From a virus: a stretch of DNA of 64,000 nucleotides. The notes beneath the pieces were generated by a model. It saw nothing but the letters and a program-made list of their open reading frames with translations, did no database searches and had not been told where the DNA came from. Positions 1-7,840 of the stretch are shown in pieces. The stretch spans positions 1-64,000 of IMG/VR virus record IMGVR_UViG_3300031334_000002, one strand, 5' to 3'. A program made the translations under genes and the position numbers. Each line of letters opens with the position of its first letter. Within the stretch, counting starts at the first letter, position 1.

Positions 1-13
1 TATTGGAGGAATT

Positions 14-88
14 ATGACAAAGGAAAATACTAAATTAGAAAAGATAACAAAATATCTGTTAGAGGAAATAAAAATTCAGAAGATATGA
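14..88 (+). CDS. 24-aa hypothetical peptide
   Basis: Short open frame (MTKENTKLEK...) with a good ribosome site, TGGAGGA, five bases before the ATG. It is lysine- and glutamate-rich and likely one amphipathic helix. Function unknown; being so short, it rests mainly on the ribosome site. Confidence 0.4.
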   Translation: MTKENTKLEKITKYLLEEIKIQKI

Positions 89-118
89 AATACATAGCAG
101 TTTGCGCTCACGTTCTTA

Positions 119-150
119 TTGTTAACTAGAACTATTACAATAAATTAAGG
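119..150 (+). promoter_or_regulatory. weak relative of the phage late promoter element
   Basis: The sequence TTAACTAGAACTATTA lies just upstream of the gene at 161 and shares the AACTAG core with the six leftward late promoters, but the left half (AACA) is altered. It would be the only plus-strand member. Treated as a possible degenerate promoter only. Confidence 0.2.
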
Positions 151-160
151 AGATGGCACG

Positions 161-472
161 ATGAAACTTAAACACAAAGGAGGTATATATTCTTTAAATG
201 TAGATGCCGCCCTAAGATTGTCTGAACTGAAACAATTTAACGGAAGGAGTAATACTATAGACCTCCCTAACGTAGAAGGTCTGAACGAAGCTGTCCTTCT
301 TATTAATTACCTATGTAGTATCACATTACAGAAATACCAAAGAGACTCAGAAGATTATTATCTCTTAGAAAAAGGATCTGAAATAGCGAAATTAGCAAAG
401 GGAGGTTTGGACATGTGTGAAATAAAAGACATCCTAAAAGAAGTTTACAACAAGGGTAAAAATGAAAACTAA
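161..472 (+). CDS. hypothetical protein, 103 aa
   Basis: Not recognised. Soluble, charged, mostly helical protein of 103 residues with no clear motif. ATG follows AAGGAGATGGCACG. Its 3' end overlaps the dUTPase start by 11 bases, so the two are translationally coupled and probably co-expressed with nucleotide metabolism genes. Confidence 0.75.
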   Translation: MKLKHKGGIYSLNVDAALRLSELKQFNGRSNTIDLPNVEGLNEAVLLINYLCSITLQKYQRDSEDYYLLEKGSEIAKLAKGGLDMCEIKDILKEVYNKGKNEN

Positions 473-890
473 ATTTAAGAAACTATCACCAGATGCAACA
501 ATCCCACAAAAAGCTCATCCCTCAGACGCAGGGTATGACCTAGTTGCCACAAGCTGTGTGTATGATCCTGAGACTGGTTTATATACATATGGAACATCTA
601 TAGCTTGTGCTATTCCAAAGGGTACAGTTGGGTTGCTATGTCCTCGTAGTAGTATTTCTAAAACAACATTGAGACTCTCAAACTCAGTTGGAGTAATTGA
701 TCAAGATTATAGAGGTGAGATTATTTTTAAATTCGACATGAAGTTTCCAAATAGATGTAATGAATATAAAGTAGGAGACAGAATAGGACAACTGGTAGTA
801 GTTCCTCTAGGGGATGCTGGTAGCGAAGAGGTTGAAGATTTAGATGTAACAGTAAGAGGTTCTGGTGGGTTTGGAAGTTCGGGATGTTAA
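462..890 (+). CDS. dut: dUTP diphosphatase (dUTPase)
   Basis: Hydrolyses dUTP to dUMP and diphosphate, keeping uracil out of phage DNA and feeding dTMP synthesis. The 142-residue length fits the trimeric dUTPase family. Family motifs are visible in order: motif 1 around SDAGYDLVA (residues 21-29), motif 2 PRSS (about 67-70), motif 3 GVIDQDYRGEI with the catalytic Asp and Tyr, and the C-terminal Gly-rich motif 5 RGSGGFGSSG that closes over the substrate. Overlaps the genes on both sides by a few bases, indicating one rightward operon. Confidence 0.96.
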   Translation: MKTKFKKLSPDATIPQKAHPSDAGYDLVATSCVYDPETGLYTYGTSIACAIPKGTVGLLCPRSSISKTTLRLSNSVGVIDQDYRGEIIFKFDMKFPNRCNEYKVGDRIGQLVVVPLGDAGSEEVEDLDVTVRGSGGFGSSGC

Positions 891-1183
891 CATTTTCAGA
901 AGCTTTTGATAGAATCACGACATTTGAATCAACAGGTGTTCTTTTTGAATGGATACCTGATATGGAAGATCTTGAAGACCAACTAGCAGAAGGCAATTTT
1001 AAAGAAAAACCCCCAAGTCAAATGGGATACAAAGCTGATATTCTAAGTTTAGTTTGTCTTTTTCGTTTTGAAATAAAACCTCAAACATCATACCTACCAA
1101 GAAAGAAAAAGAAAAGACTTGCAATGCATTATAAAAAGAAGTACAATAAACTTAACAAAGAGCTTAGGAGGCGTTATGACTAA
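884..1183 (+). CDS. hypothetical protein, 99 aa
   Basis: Not recognised. Acidic N-terminal half (EWIPDMEDLEDQL) followed by a very basic tail rich in Lys and Arg (PRKKKKRLAM...RRRYD), the kind of charge split seen in small nucleic-acid-associated proteins. Starts inside the dUTPase stop region (7-base overlap). Confidence 0.7.
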   Translation: MLTFSEAFDRITTFESTGVLFEWIPDMEDLEDQLAEGNFKEKPPSQMGYKADILSLVCLFRFEIKPQTSYLPRKKKKRLAMHYKKKYNKLNKELRRRYD

Positions 1184-1349
1184 ACAAGAATTCAGATTAA
1201 AACTAATACTAGAACTCAGCAATGGGGTTGCCATTAAAAATGGCGTAAACGTTGATAAGGTATTTAATGAAGCGGCTTCTGCTGGAATTGTTGCTACAGC
1301 AAATGCAATAACTGATAGAGTATTCGCTGAAACAGTAAAGGAAGACTAG
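1176..1349 (+). CDS. hypothetical protein, 57 aa
   Basis: Start chosen at MTKQEF because AGGAGG sits 6 bases upstream; the frame is open further upstream but that part overlaps the previous gene. Small, helical, alanine-rich C-terminal half (EAASAGIVATANAITD). The stop overlaps the GTG of the next gene. Function unknown. Confidence 0.65.
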   Translation: MTKQEFRLKLILELSNGVAIKNGVNVDKVFNEAASAGIVATANAITDRVFAETVKED

Positions 1350-1567
1350 TGGAAAACATTATCTATGTCGTCATTGGTCTCGTTTTGGGAGTCCTAGGTC
1401 TTACAAAGTATAAATCCAAAGAACTTCCTAAAGGTCTGTCTGACGATAAAGTAGAAGACCTTTCCGATAAGATTGATGGGTTAGATAAAAAGTCTAACCG
1501 TTTAAATAAAGAAGGAGCTTCTGACCTAAACTCAGAAGAAGTGGAGAATTTTTGGAAGAACAAGTAG
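1349..1567 (+). CDS. small membrane-anchored protein, 72 aa
   Basis: GTG start overlapping the previous stop (TAGTG). One N-terminal hydrophobic segment (residues 4-19, IIYVVIGLVLGVLGL) then a charged coiled-coil-like tail (DKVEDLSDKIDGLDKK). The hydrophobic N terminus plus soluble helix suggests an inner-membrane protein with a cytoplasmic or periplasmic helix. No family recognised. Confidence 0.65.
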   Translation: MENIIYVVIGLVLGVLGLTKYKSKELPKGLSDDKVEDLSDKIDGLDKKSNRLNKEGASDLNSEEVENFWKNK

Positions 1568-1680
1568 AACATAATTGTGAAAATTGTGGAAAAGATTCTG
1601 AAGCGTTAAGTATGTACACTGGATACGGATATCATGAAGAAACCCCTTGGCTATGTGAGGTATGCTTTGACGATGAGTAA
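1552..1680 (+). CDS. zinc-ribbon microprotein, 42 aa
   Basis: TTG start overlapping the previous gene. Two Cys pairs, CENC (residues 9-12) and CEVC (35-38), separated by about 22 residues, form a typical zinc-ribbon knuckle pair. Probably a small structural Zn protein that binds nucleic acid or protein; target unknown. No strong ribosome site, so the start is uncertain. Confidence 0.55.
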   Translation: MEEQVEHNCENCGKDSEALSMYTGYGYHEETPWLCEVCFDDE

Positions 1681-1747
1681 ACTAGATATGAGATTTCTGA
1701 TTAGTGAAAATAAGAGGTTAACTGTTGAAAATGAAATTGAGGGATGA
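1673..1747 (+). CDS. 24-aa hypothetical peptide
   Basis: Short frame starting inside the stop of the zinc-ribbon gene (ATGAGTAA). Its middle (LISENKRL) resembles the start of the protein at 49147 (LLENENRRL). Could be real or a coincidence. Confidence 0.3.
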   Translation: MSKLDMRFLISENKRLTVENEIEG

Positions 1748-1919
1748 GTTTTTAAGAGAAATGGAAAATGCTAGTACAGATTATCTAGACTGGGAAGAAT
1801 TATACTTTGGTGATAAAGAAAAGTCGGGATTAGAAGAAGCTACTGCTTCCTATGAAGGATTTAAGCATGCAATATTGTTCTTATCTTTAAAAGGGTATTT
1901 AAAAAAGGAAGAGAAATGA
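1731..1919 (+). CDS. hypothetical protein, 62 aa
   Basis: Start set at ATG (MKLRDEF); a TTG two codons upstream is the alternative. Acidic helical protein with many Glu and aromatic residues (DYLDWEELYFGD). No family recognised. Its stop overlaps the next gene's ATG by 4 bases (ATGA). Confidence 0.6.
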   Translation: MKLRDEFLREMENASTDYLDWEELYFGDKEKSGLEEATASYEGFKHAILFLSLKGYLKKEEK

Positions 1920-2263
1920 AACTACTACTAGCCCTAATATTATCAATTAACCTATCTTTTGCTCAGACAATCAAACCCATTAACCAAGGCGACACAGCTC
2001 CCTTTACTGGTTACATCATTGATAAGAAGTTTGAACAAGCTAGAAGAACAGAGAGAGAACTATTAGACCTTGAGAAGTCTAAAACGGTAGTTCTAAGGGA
2101 GTTGGGTAAGGTTCATGTAGGTAGGACTGAATTTTACAAGGAAGAGGCTAAGAGGGCTAAAAGAGAGGTTCTTAAGGGACAGTTTAAGACTGTTCTATAT
2201 TTTGTTGGTGGTATCGTTTTAGGGGGTGCTGCTGTGTATCTAGGATCAAAGGTGGCTAAATGA
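1916..2263 (+). CDS. exported, C-terminally membrane-anchored protein (spanin-like topology)
   Basis: 115 residues. N-terminal signal peptide (MKLLLALILSINLSFAQ), a charged helical middle (residues 38-88, rich in Lys, Glu and Arg) and a C-terminal transmembrane segment (about 92-110, VLYFVGGIVLGGAAVYLG). The charged periplasmic helix tethered to the inner membrane, followed at once by a small lipoprotein gene, recalls Rz/Rz1-type spanin pairs that disrupt the outer membrane in lysis. However it has a cleavable signal plus C-terminal anchor rather than the classic N-terminal anchor, so the spanin role is inference. Confidence 0.7.
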   Translation: MKLLLALILSINLSFAQTIKPINQGDTAPFTGYIIDKKFEQARRTERELLDLEKSKTVVLRELGKVHVGRTEFYKEEAKRAKREVLKGQFKTVLYFVGGIVLGGAAVYLGSKVAK

Positions 2264-2517
2264 TTAATGTTTTGAGAATTTTATTGGTAATGGTATTTTT
2301 AGTAAGTTGCAGCGAAGATCCAATTAGTGAAACAGGTACTGATAATCCTAATATTAAAATAGATCTTCTATTTAATCATAATGGATGTAGTGTTTATAGG
2401 TTTAGAGATGGTGGATATTCTCGCTATTTTTCTGACTGTAGCGGTTCTATAAGTTCTAGAGTCTACTGTGGAAAAACCTGCACCAGACCAAACACAACAA
2501 TTAATATGGGACAATAA
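2260..2517 (+). CDS. small lipoprotein, 85 aa (possible outer-membrane spanin partner)
   Basis: Signal sequence ending in a lipobox LVSC (Cys 17), so the mature protein is probably lipidated. The mature part is Ser- and Cys-rich (five further Cys) and poor in helix, more like a small disulfide-bonded domain than a typical Rz1. Starts in the stop of the previous exported protein (ATGA overlap), so the two may act together in the envelope. Function unproven. Confidence 0.65.
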   Translation: MINVLRILLVMVFLVSCSEDPISETGTDNPNIKIDLLFNHNGCSVYRFRDGGYSRYFSDCSGSISSRVYCGKTCTRPNTTINMGQ

Positions 2518-2520
2518 GTC

Positions 2521-3546
2521 ATGAAATTCACAAGATATTCATCAATTGAAAACGCATACAGAACCAAATTTATTCAAAAAATGCAAATGTATATGAGTAA
2601 TGAAGAGTTTGTTGTTCAAGAAAAAATACATGGAGCTAACTTCTCTTTCTATTGTGATGGTGAAACTGTTCTTTGTGGAAAACGATCTTCTATTTTACAA
2701 GGAGAGGAAATAGGTCAATTCTTCAATGCCGATAGTTTACTTAGTCAACATAAAAGTAAAATACTGGAGATATTTAACCACGTTAGATTGATAAAATTCT
2801 TTGATAAAGAAAGCACAGACGTAACCTCAATATCTATACATGGTGAACTTTACGGAGGAACATATCCCCACGATAATGTAGATAAAAATAACTCAGCCAA
2901 GAAAGTTCAGAAAGGTGTATTTTATTCACCAGATAATGAATTTGTTGCTTTTGATATGAAAGTTAACGAAGAGTATGTGAATATCGATCACATGAACGAA
3001 TGGCTTGATAGGTCAGGATTAACTAGATTAGAGATCTTAAAAAGAGGAAAATTAAATGAATGTTTAGATTACCCTAACGACTTTAATAGTCACTTACATA
3101 AATGTTTTCCTGAACTTGATAACAACACTTGTGAAGGAGTGGTTATTAAGACTGTCAATCCTGTTAGATTCCCTAGTGGAGATAGACCTATTGTTAAGAA
3201 TAAAAACGCCAAATGGAGTGAAAAGAAGAAAGGAGAGGGTAAAAGTGTACAAAAAGAACTACCTGAACATGTTAAGAAGCATGTATTGATAGGTCAAGAA
3301 TACATTACGGAGAATAGACTGAGGAACGTACTATCTTACATTGGTCCAATTGTTGAAGTCAAGAAAGCCTTTGGTCAGATCTTGGGAGCTTTTAATAAAG
3401 ATGTTATAAAAGACCTCATGGTAGAAAACGAAGAGTTCTTGGACCTAGAAAAACAAGATAGGAAAATAGTGACTAGTATGTTAAAGGGGTTGTCAGCGGA
3501 GATGATTAGACCCAACTTCGCCAATATACTCGATGGGGAGTTTTAA
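2521..3546 (+). CDS. rnl2: RNA ligase, Rnl2 (T4 gp24.1) family
   Basis: ATP-dependent RNA ligase that seals 3'-OH/5'-phosphate ends in nicked duplex RNA. 341 residues against 334 for T4 Rnl2. Nucleotidyltransferase motifs are all visible: motif I EKIHGANF with the AMP-accepting Lys at residue 35 (the same number as in T4 Rnl2), GKRSS, motif IIIa HGELYGG (Glu 109), motif IV EGVVIK (205-210) and motif V KNKNAKW (227-232). A C-terminal helical domain follows as in Rnl2. First gene of a three-gene RNA-repair cassette, joined to the next by a TAATG overlap. Confidence 0.93.
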   Translation: MKFTRYSSIENAYRTKFIQKMQMYMSNEEFVVQEKIHGANFSFYCDGETVLCGKRSSILQGEEIGQFFNADSLLSQHKSKILEIFNHVRLIKFFDKESTDVTSISIHGELYGGTYPHDNVDKNNSAKKVQKGVFYSPDNEFVAFDMKVNEEYVNIDHMNEWLDRSGLTRLEILKRGKLNECLDYPNDFNSHLHKCFPELDNNTCEGVVIKTVNPVRFPSGDRPIVKNKNAKWSEKKKGEGKSVQKELPEHVKKHVLIGQEYITENRLRNVLSYIGPIVEVKKAFGQILGAFNKDVIKDLMVENEEFLDLEKQDRKIVTSMLKGLSAEMIRPNFANILDGEF

Positions 3547-4553
3547 TGTCTACAATGACAGAGAAAATTATATGGTTTCAAAAATACCATCCAGAATTAG
3601 TAAAAGAAATGCAACAATGTACTCATCATGGTGAAGACCTCAATCCTTATCACTTAGAAGGGGATGTTTGGACTCACACTATGATGGTCTGTAAGCAATC
3701 AGAGAATCAATCGGAATTAGTACAATGGGCAACTTTACTACATGACATTGGTAAACCTAAGGTTCATTCTATTAATAAAAAAGGACATTCGTGCTTTTAT
3801 AATCATGATGCAGTTAGTGCTTTTATGGCTTTAGACGTTCTAGAAAATGCTAACTTTTGGAAGTTTAGCAACTTAATTGACCGACATAAGTTAACAATTT
3901 TTAAAGCAATATCAATACATACCCAAGTGTTTAAACAAACACCTGACAAACTTGGGGAAATGTTTGCTAATGATGTTCTTACTGCTGAAACTTTCTATGA
4001 GCTTGGGGTAGCTGATCATTCAGGTAGATTTACTAGTACAGAGGGTTCAGTTAACGAACCGGTATATACTTCTAGAGGATATCCTTCCGATAAAACAAAA
4101 AGACTCACTCTGTTATGCGGATTACCTGCTTCTGGCAAATCAAGTCATGTTAGTATCTCTGATTACGATTTTGTAGTATCTAGAGACGGATTAATAGAAA
4201 GTTCTTCACTAAATGGAACTTACAATGAAAAATGGAAGAACGCTGACCAGAAAGAAATAGATAGGTTACTGCAACTGCAATATGTCTGGGCAAAACAATA
4301 CAATAATGTTGTTATAGATATGACACATATGAACAAGAAGAGTAGAAGAAAATCTCTTTCTCACTTTGGAGATGAATACTATAAATGTTGTATTGTGTAT
4401 ATTTCACCTCTTTCAGTATTAGAGTTGCGTAATATGAATAGAAATGGTAAGGCAGTACCTGATGAGGTTTATGAAAGGATGTTGAAGTCTTTCTATCCTC
4501 CACTAATGGACGAGTTTGACGAGGTAATCTGGAAATATGACAACACTTTTTAA
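3546..4553 (+). CDS. HD-Pnk: HD-domain phosphohydrolase fused to polynucleotide 5'-kinase
   Basis: End-healing enzyme. N-terminal HD domain (His 44, LLHDIGK with H66-D67, further His at 75, 81 and 87) and C-terminal P-loop kinase (GLPASGKSS, residues 192-200; substrate Asp-Arg in VSRDG). This order matches the HD-Pnk family described from Runella, in which the HD domain removes 2',3'-cyclic or 3' phosphates and the kinase phosphorylates 5'-OH ends. It thus makes the 3'-OH/5'-P ends needed by the two flanking RNA ligases. Overlaps the next gene by 17 bases. T4 does the same job with a kinase-HAD phosphatase fusion, so the HD version is a non-homologous substitute for the phosphatase half. Confidence 0.9.
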   Translation: MSTMTEKIIWFQKYHPELVKEMQQCTHHGEDLNPYHLEGDVWTHTMMVCKQSENQSELVQWATLLHDIGKPKVHSINKKGHSCFYNHDAVSAFMALDVLENANFWKFSNLIDRHKLTIFKAISIHTQVFKQTPDKLGEMFANDVLTAETFYELGVADHSGRFTSTEGSVNEPVYTSRGYPSDKTKRLTLLCGLPASGKSSHVSISDYDFVVSRDGLIESSSLNGTYNEKWKNADQKEIDRLLQLQYVWAKQYNNVVIDMTHMNKKSRRKSLSHFGDEYYKCCIVYISPLSVLELRNMNRNGKAVPDEVYERMLKSFYPPLMDEFDEVIWKYDNTF

Positions 4554-5616
4554 AGAACTAGATAAAAGAGTAGAAGATGGACATCTAAGAAAGGTAATAT
4601 CCCCATGCAGAAAACTCGTACTTTTTAACTATACTGATGCTTGCACTTACGATAAAGCATGGGACGAGCATACTTTAAACGCAAGAGGTACTGTTTACGA
4701 AATCGAAACAGGTAATATTATTGCTCAAGCTTTTCCAAAATTCTTCAACTACGGAGAGCTAGACTTAGATTTACAAAAAGACTTATTACATAGAAAGGAT
4801 TTCGATGTTTATGAAAAAGCTGATGGCAGTTTAGGTATTATATATCATTTTGATGGTGAGTGGAGGGTCAACACTAGAGGGAGTTTTTCTTCAGACCAAT
4901 CTGTATTTGCATCTAGTATGTTAGGCAATTACGATCTATCGGGATTCCCTAAAGACATAACGCTCCTTGTTGAGATTATATATCCTGAAAATAGAATAAT
5001 AGTAGACTATGGGGACGATAAAAAGTTAATACTTTTAGGAGCTTTTCAAAATGTCATTGATTTAAATTCTGAATTATTCGATATAGGATCTCGAATCAAA
5101 ATGGAAGTCGCTCAAAAGAAGTCTTTCAGCTCTATTGACGAACTAATCAAAGAAAGAGAAGTTATTCCTGCAGGAGAAGAAGGATTTGTTGTTAGGTTTT
5201 CGGATGGAGAAAGAGTTAAATTTAAAGGAATGGAATATCTAAAAGTTGCAAGAATACTCCAAGGTTGTTCTCCCCTAACATTTTGGGAGTCTATGGTCGA
5301 AGGTAATGTTGATAGGACAATACTAGAACAGATACCAGAAGAGTTTAGGGATGAATTTGATAGGATTGCTCAGGTTATTGAACATAAATACAGCGTCCAA
5401 AAACAACAATACACTGCTCTTTACTTTGATATAACAAGAAAACTAGCATTACCTCTAGTTCACGATCAAGTTAACGAAGAACATAGAAAGAAATTAGGTA
5501 TATACTTAAAGGAAAATAACATTAAAGAGTCTGGTGTTATTTTTACATTACTACTTGGACAGTCTATAGATAAGCAAGTGATGAGAGCAATAAGACCTAC
5601 AGCGAACGTTCTATGA
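4537..5616 (+). CDS. rnlA: RNA ligase, Rnl1 (T4 RnlA) family
   Basis: ATP-dependent RNA ligase that rejoins broken anticodon loops in T4-type tRNA repair. 359 residues (T4 RnlA has 374). Motif I is YEKADGSLG with Lys 94 as the adenylated residue; an upstream family block TLNARGTVYE is present, as are EGFVVRF (motif IV) and VKFKGMEYLK (motif V). A C-terminal helical domain completes the family architecture. Last member of the ligase / HD-Pnk / ligase cassette, suggesting defence against host anticodon nucleases or other RNA damage. Confidence 0.92.
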   Translation: MTTLFKELDKRVEDGHLRKVISPCRKLVLFNYTDACTYDKAWDEHTLNARGTVYEIETGNIIAQAFPKFFNYGELDLDLQKDLLHRKDFDVYEKADGSLGIIYHFDGEWRVNTRGSFSSDQSVFASSMLGNYDLSGFPKDITLLVEIIYPENRIIVDYGDDKKLILLGAFQNVIDLNSELFDIGSRIKMEVAQKKSFSSIDELIKEREVIPAGEEGFVVRFSDGERVKFKGMEYLKVARILQGCSPLTFWESMVEGNVDRTILEQIPEEFRDEFDRIAQVIEHKYSVQKQQYTALYFDITRKLALPLVHDQVNEEHRKKLGIYLKENNIKESGVIFTLLLGQSIDKQVMRAIRPTANVL

Positions 5617-5810
5617 CAATTAAACTTTTATTTCCCACCATTTATGTAGAAAAAAAGTCTGAAGCATTGTTAGGTCAAGACCTAATAGAGACTAACATAT
5701 CTTTCCCTACACAACTAAATTTGCAAACTTGGTCCAATTCCGTTATACTAATTATTAGTGTGTTGGGGTTTGGAGTAAGGATATATTGGAGATACAATGA
5801 ACAAACATGA
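5613..5810 (+). CDS. small membrane protein, 65 aa
   Basis: Overlaps the ligase stop (ATGA). One hydrophobic segment near residues 41-58 (NSVILIISVLGFGVRIYW). No family recognised; likely an inner-membrane single-pass protein. Confidence 0.55.
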   Translation: MTIKLLFPTIYVEKKSEALLGQDLIETNISFPTQLNLQTWSNSVILIISVLGFGVRIYWRYNEQT

Positions 5811-6075
5811 ATGCTTAGAATTTGAAAAAAGAGGTGTGCTTCATTTTATAGGAGCTGACTTTAAAAACAACACGATAATTATAAATTCCAAGTTCGAATT
5901 AAGAAAACCTACAGTTATTGATGTACTAAAAGCATACCTAACGTTAACAATACCTGCAGCAATGTTGGCTAGGGTTATCAGAAAAACTAGAAACAGAAAA
6001 GGAACAGTTCTGGAAAATATATGTATGAAATATTATTATGACAACACGGTAAAACTTTTAGCAAAGGAAAGTTAA
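5797..6075 (+). CDS. hypothetical protein, 92 aa
   Basis: ATG preceded by TTGGAGATACA. A moderately hydrophobic helix (VLKAYLTLTIPAAMLARVI, residues 47-65) is followed by a basic stretch (RKTRNRKG). Could be peripheral to the membrane. Not recognised. Confidence 0.65.
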   Translation: MNKHECLEFEKRGVLHFIGADFKNNTIIINSKFELRKPTVIDVLKAYLTLTIPAAMLARVIRKTRNRKGTVLENICMKYYYDNTVKLLAKES

Positions 6076-6077
6076 TT

Positions 6078-7268
6078 ATGAAAAGCTATACGCACACGGA
6101 TGAACAATTACAGTTTATAGTAAAAGAAGGCAATAGAGACGACATTTCTTGGAAACAACTTGCTATCAATTTTGAAAAGAAGTTTGGTATAAGTAAAACA
6201 GAAAACGCTGTTAGAAAGCTACACTCTACTTGGAAAGATCACGACTTTTCTTCTGACGAAATGTTAAAAAACATCAAAACAGCGCATAGTACCAAGAAAT
6301 TAAACAGTAAGTTAAGAAAAGAGAACAATACTATACTAGACCATCTTGCGTTAATGGAGAACTTTCTTGACGACATTAATGAAGTAATCGTAAAATCTAA
6401 GGTTAAAAAAGAAAATCTACCCAAGGCAAGGTATAGCAAAAAAAAGAAGAATATGGGAGTAGAACTTTTTATATCTGACGTTCACGTTGGATTAAAAACG
6501 AAAAGTTACAATTTAGAAGTTTGTGAAAAAAGAGTAAAGAAGTATACTGAGGATGCAATTAAAGATATCGGTAGACACGAGAAAGATTATAATATTTCAA
6601 AAATACAAATAAACTTTGCTGGAGATCTAATGCAAGGGGAACATTTACATGGAGCTGATAGTCAACACTCGTGTGAGTTTTCAGATGCAAGGCAAATGGC
6701 AGAATCGATCAGAGTGTTCTTCTATAAAGTAGTATTGCCTGTTGCTAGGTTAGGACATAAAGTAGATATCATTGGTATAGCAGGGAACCACGACAGACAG
6801 TCTAAGGACCGACCTATTACTAATGCTGGAGAAAGATATTTAACCTACACTATCTATAAAGCTATGGAAATGTTATGTATTGAAGCAAGGCTAACCAATG
6901 TCACTTGGGAAATACCTTTAAAAGAGTATACTTCTTTTGATATGTTTGGTCACAATTTCATTGTCGAACACGGTCACGCTAAAGGAATTCAACCAAATAG
7001 TAACGCTTTAGAAAAGCAACTACTAAAAAGAGCAAACCAACTAGGTATCATTGCAAAAGGGATTAGAATAGGACACTTCCACACTTCGGTAGTTTCTAAT
7101 AACGGCAGACATATTGTCGGACCTTCACCAGTATCAGATGACTGCTTTGGTGATCACTTAGGTTACGTCTCTCACCCTGCTATGATGATTAATTACTATG
7201 TTGAAACAAAAGAGAGAAATACTAGTTTTTACCATAGTTTTGATGTTAACTTGGAAAACGTAACATGA
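6078..7268 (+). CDS. calcineurin-like metallophosphoesterase with N-terminal helical DNA-binding-like region
   Basis: 396 residues. All dinuclear-metal phosphoesterase motifs are present: SDVHVG (133-138), GDLMQGEH, GNHDRQS, a lone His in EHGHAKG, and GHFH near residue 330. The first 120 residues form a separate helical part (SWKQLAINFEKKFG... ENAVRKL looks helix-turn-helix-like) then a basic linker (KKKKN), so the enzyme may be recruited to DNA. Likely a nuclease or phosphodiesterase of the Mre11/SbcD superfamily fold; substrate unknown. Confidence 0.88.
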   Translation: MKSYTHTDEQLQFIVKEGNRDDISWKQLAINFEKKFGISKTENAVRKLHSTWKDHDFSSDEMLKNIKTAHSTKKLNSKLRKENNTILDHLALMENFLDDINEVIVKSKVKKENLPKARYSKKKKNMGVELFISDVHVGLKTKSYNLEVCEKRVKKYTEDAIKDIGRHEKDYNISKIQINFAGDLMQGEHLHGADSQHSCEFSDARQMAESIRVFFYKVVLPVARLGHKVDIIGIAGNHDRQSKDRPITNAGERYLTYTIYKAMEMLCIEARLTNVTWEIPLKEYTSFDMFGHNFIVEHGHAKGIQPNSNALEKQLLKRANQLGIIAKGIRIGHFHTSVVSNNGRHIVGPSPVSDDCFGDHLGYVSHPAMMINYYVETKERNTSFYHSFDVNLENVT

Positions 7269-7840
7269 AAGACGCCATTTCTCAACTATTCGACTACGAT
7301 TTATGTTTAGAAACTAGAACAATAACATTTTTTGACGAGGTTAACGAAGAATCAGCTAGTAAGTTCCTAAAAGCTCTACATTTACTAGACAACTATAAGA
7401 CAGGAACAATCACAGTACTTATTACCACCGAGGGTGGAGATGTTGGTGCTGGGTTAAAGATGTTAGACGCTATCAGGCTTCTAAAAAACCCCTCTAGAGC
7501 CATTTGTTACGCAGGGGTTGAGTCTATGGGTACTGTAATCCTACAAGCGTTCACAGAACGTTGTATGACCGCTAATAGTTATTTAATGATTCACGGCGGG
7601 GAGTCGGGAGCAATAGGTAAAAGCAAAGACCGAGCTGAGTGGAACAGACTGTTAGACTATCAAGAAGACATCTGCGTAAAAGAGTATTTAGACAAGATAA
7701 ACAACAGACAGAAAGATAAGAAAAAGAGAAAGTACACAAAAGAAGGCTTGACTAAAATTTTAGATTTTGATAAGATTTTGTTACCAAAAGAGGCAGTTCA
7801 ATTGGGACTTGCTGATATGATGATGGAAGGTGATTATTGA
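7265..7840 (+). CDS. ClpP-like serine protease
   Basis: 191 residues, about ClpP size. The family blocks are visible: ITTEGGDVGAGLKMLDAI, nucleophile Ser 87 in GVESMGTVIL (ClpP: AASMG), and His 110 in YLMIHGG. The lysine-rich C-terminal part (KDKKKRKYTKEG) replaces the usual handle region. Phage ClpP-fold enzymes often act as prohead proteases, but this one is encoded among early enzymes, far from the capsid genes, so a role in host-protein turnover is also possible. Overlaps neighbours at both ends by a few bases. Confidence 0.82.
   Translation: MKDAISQLFDYDLCLETRTITFFDEVNEESASKFLKALHLLDNYKTGTITVLITTEGGDVGAGLKMLDAIRLLKNPSRAICYAGVESMGTVILQAFTERCMTANSYLMIHGGESGAIGKSKDRAEWNRLLDYQEDICVKEYLDKINNRQKDKKKRKYTKEGLTKILDFDKILLPKEAVQLGLADMMMEGDY

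Noticed and set aside
978-996. Late-promoter-like CAACTAGCAGAAGG on the plus strand
   Set aside because: Lies in a coding gene, matches only half of the element, and no transcription unit begins there.
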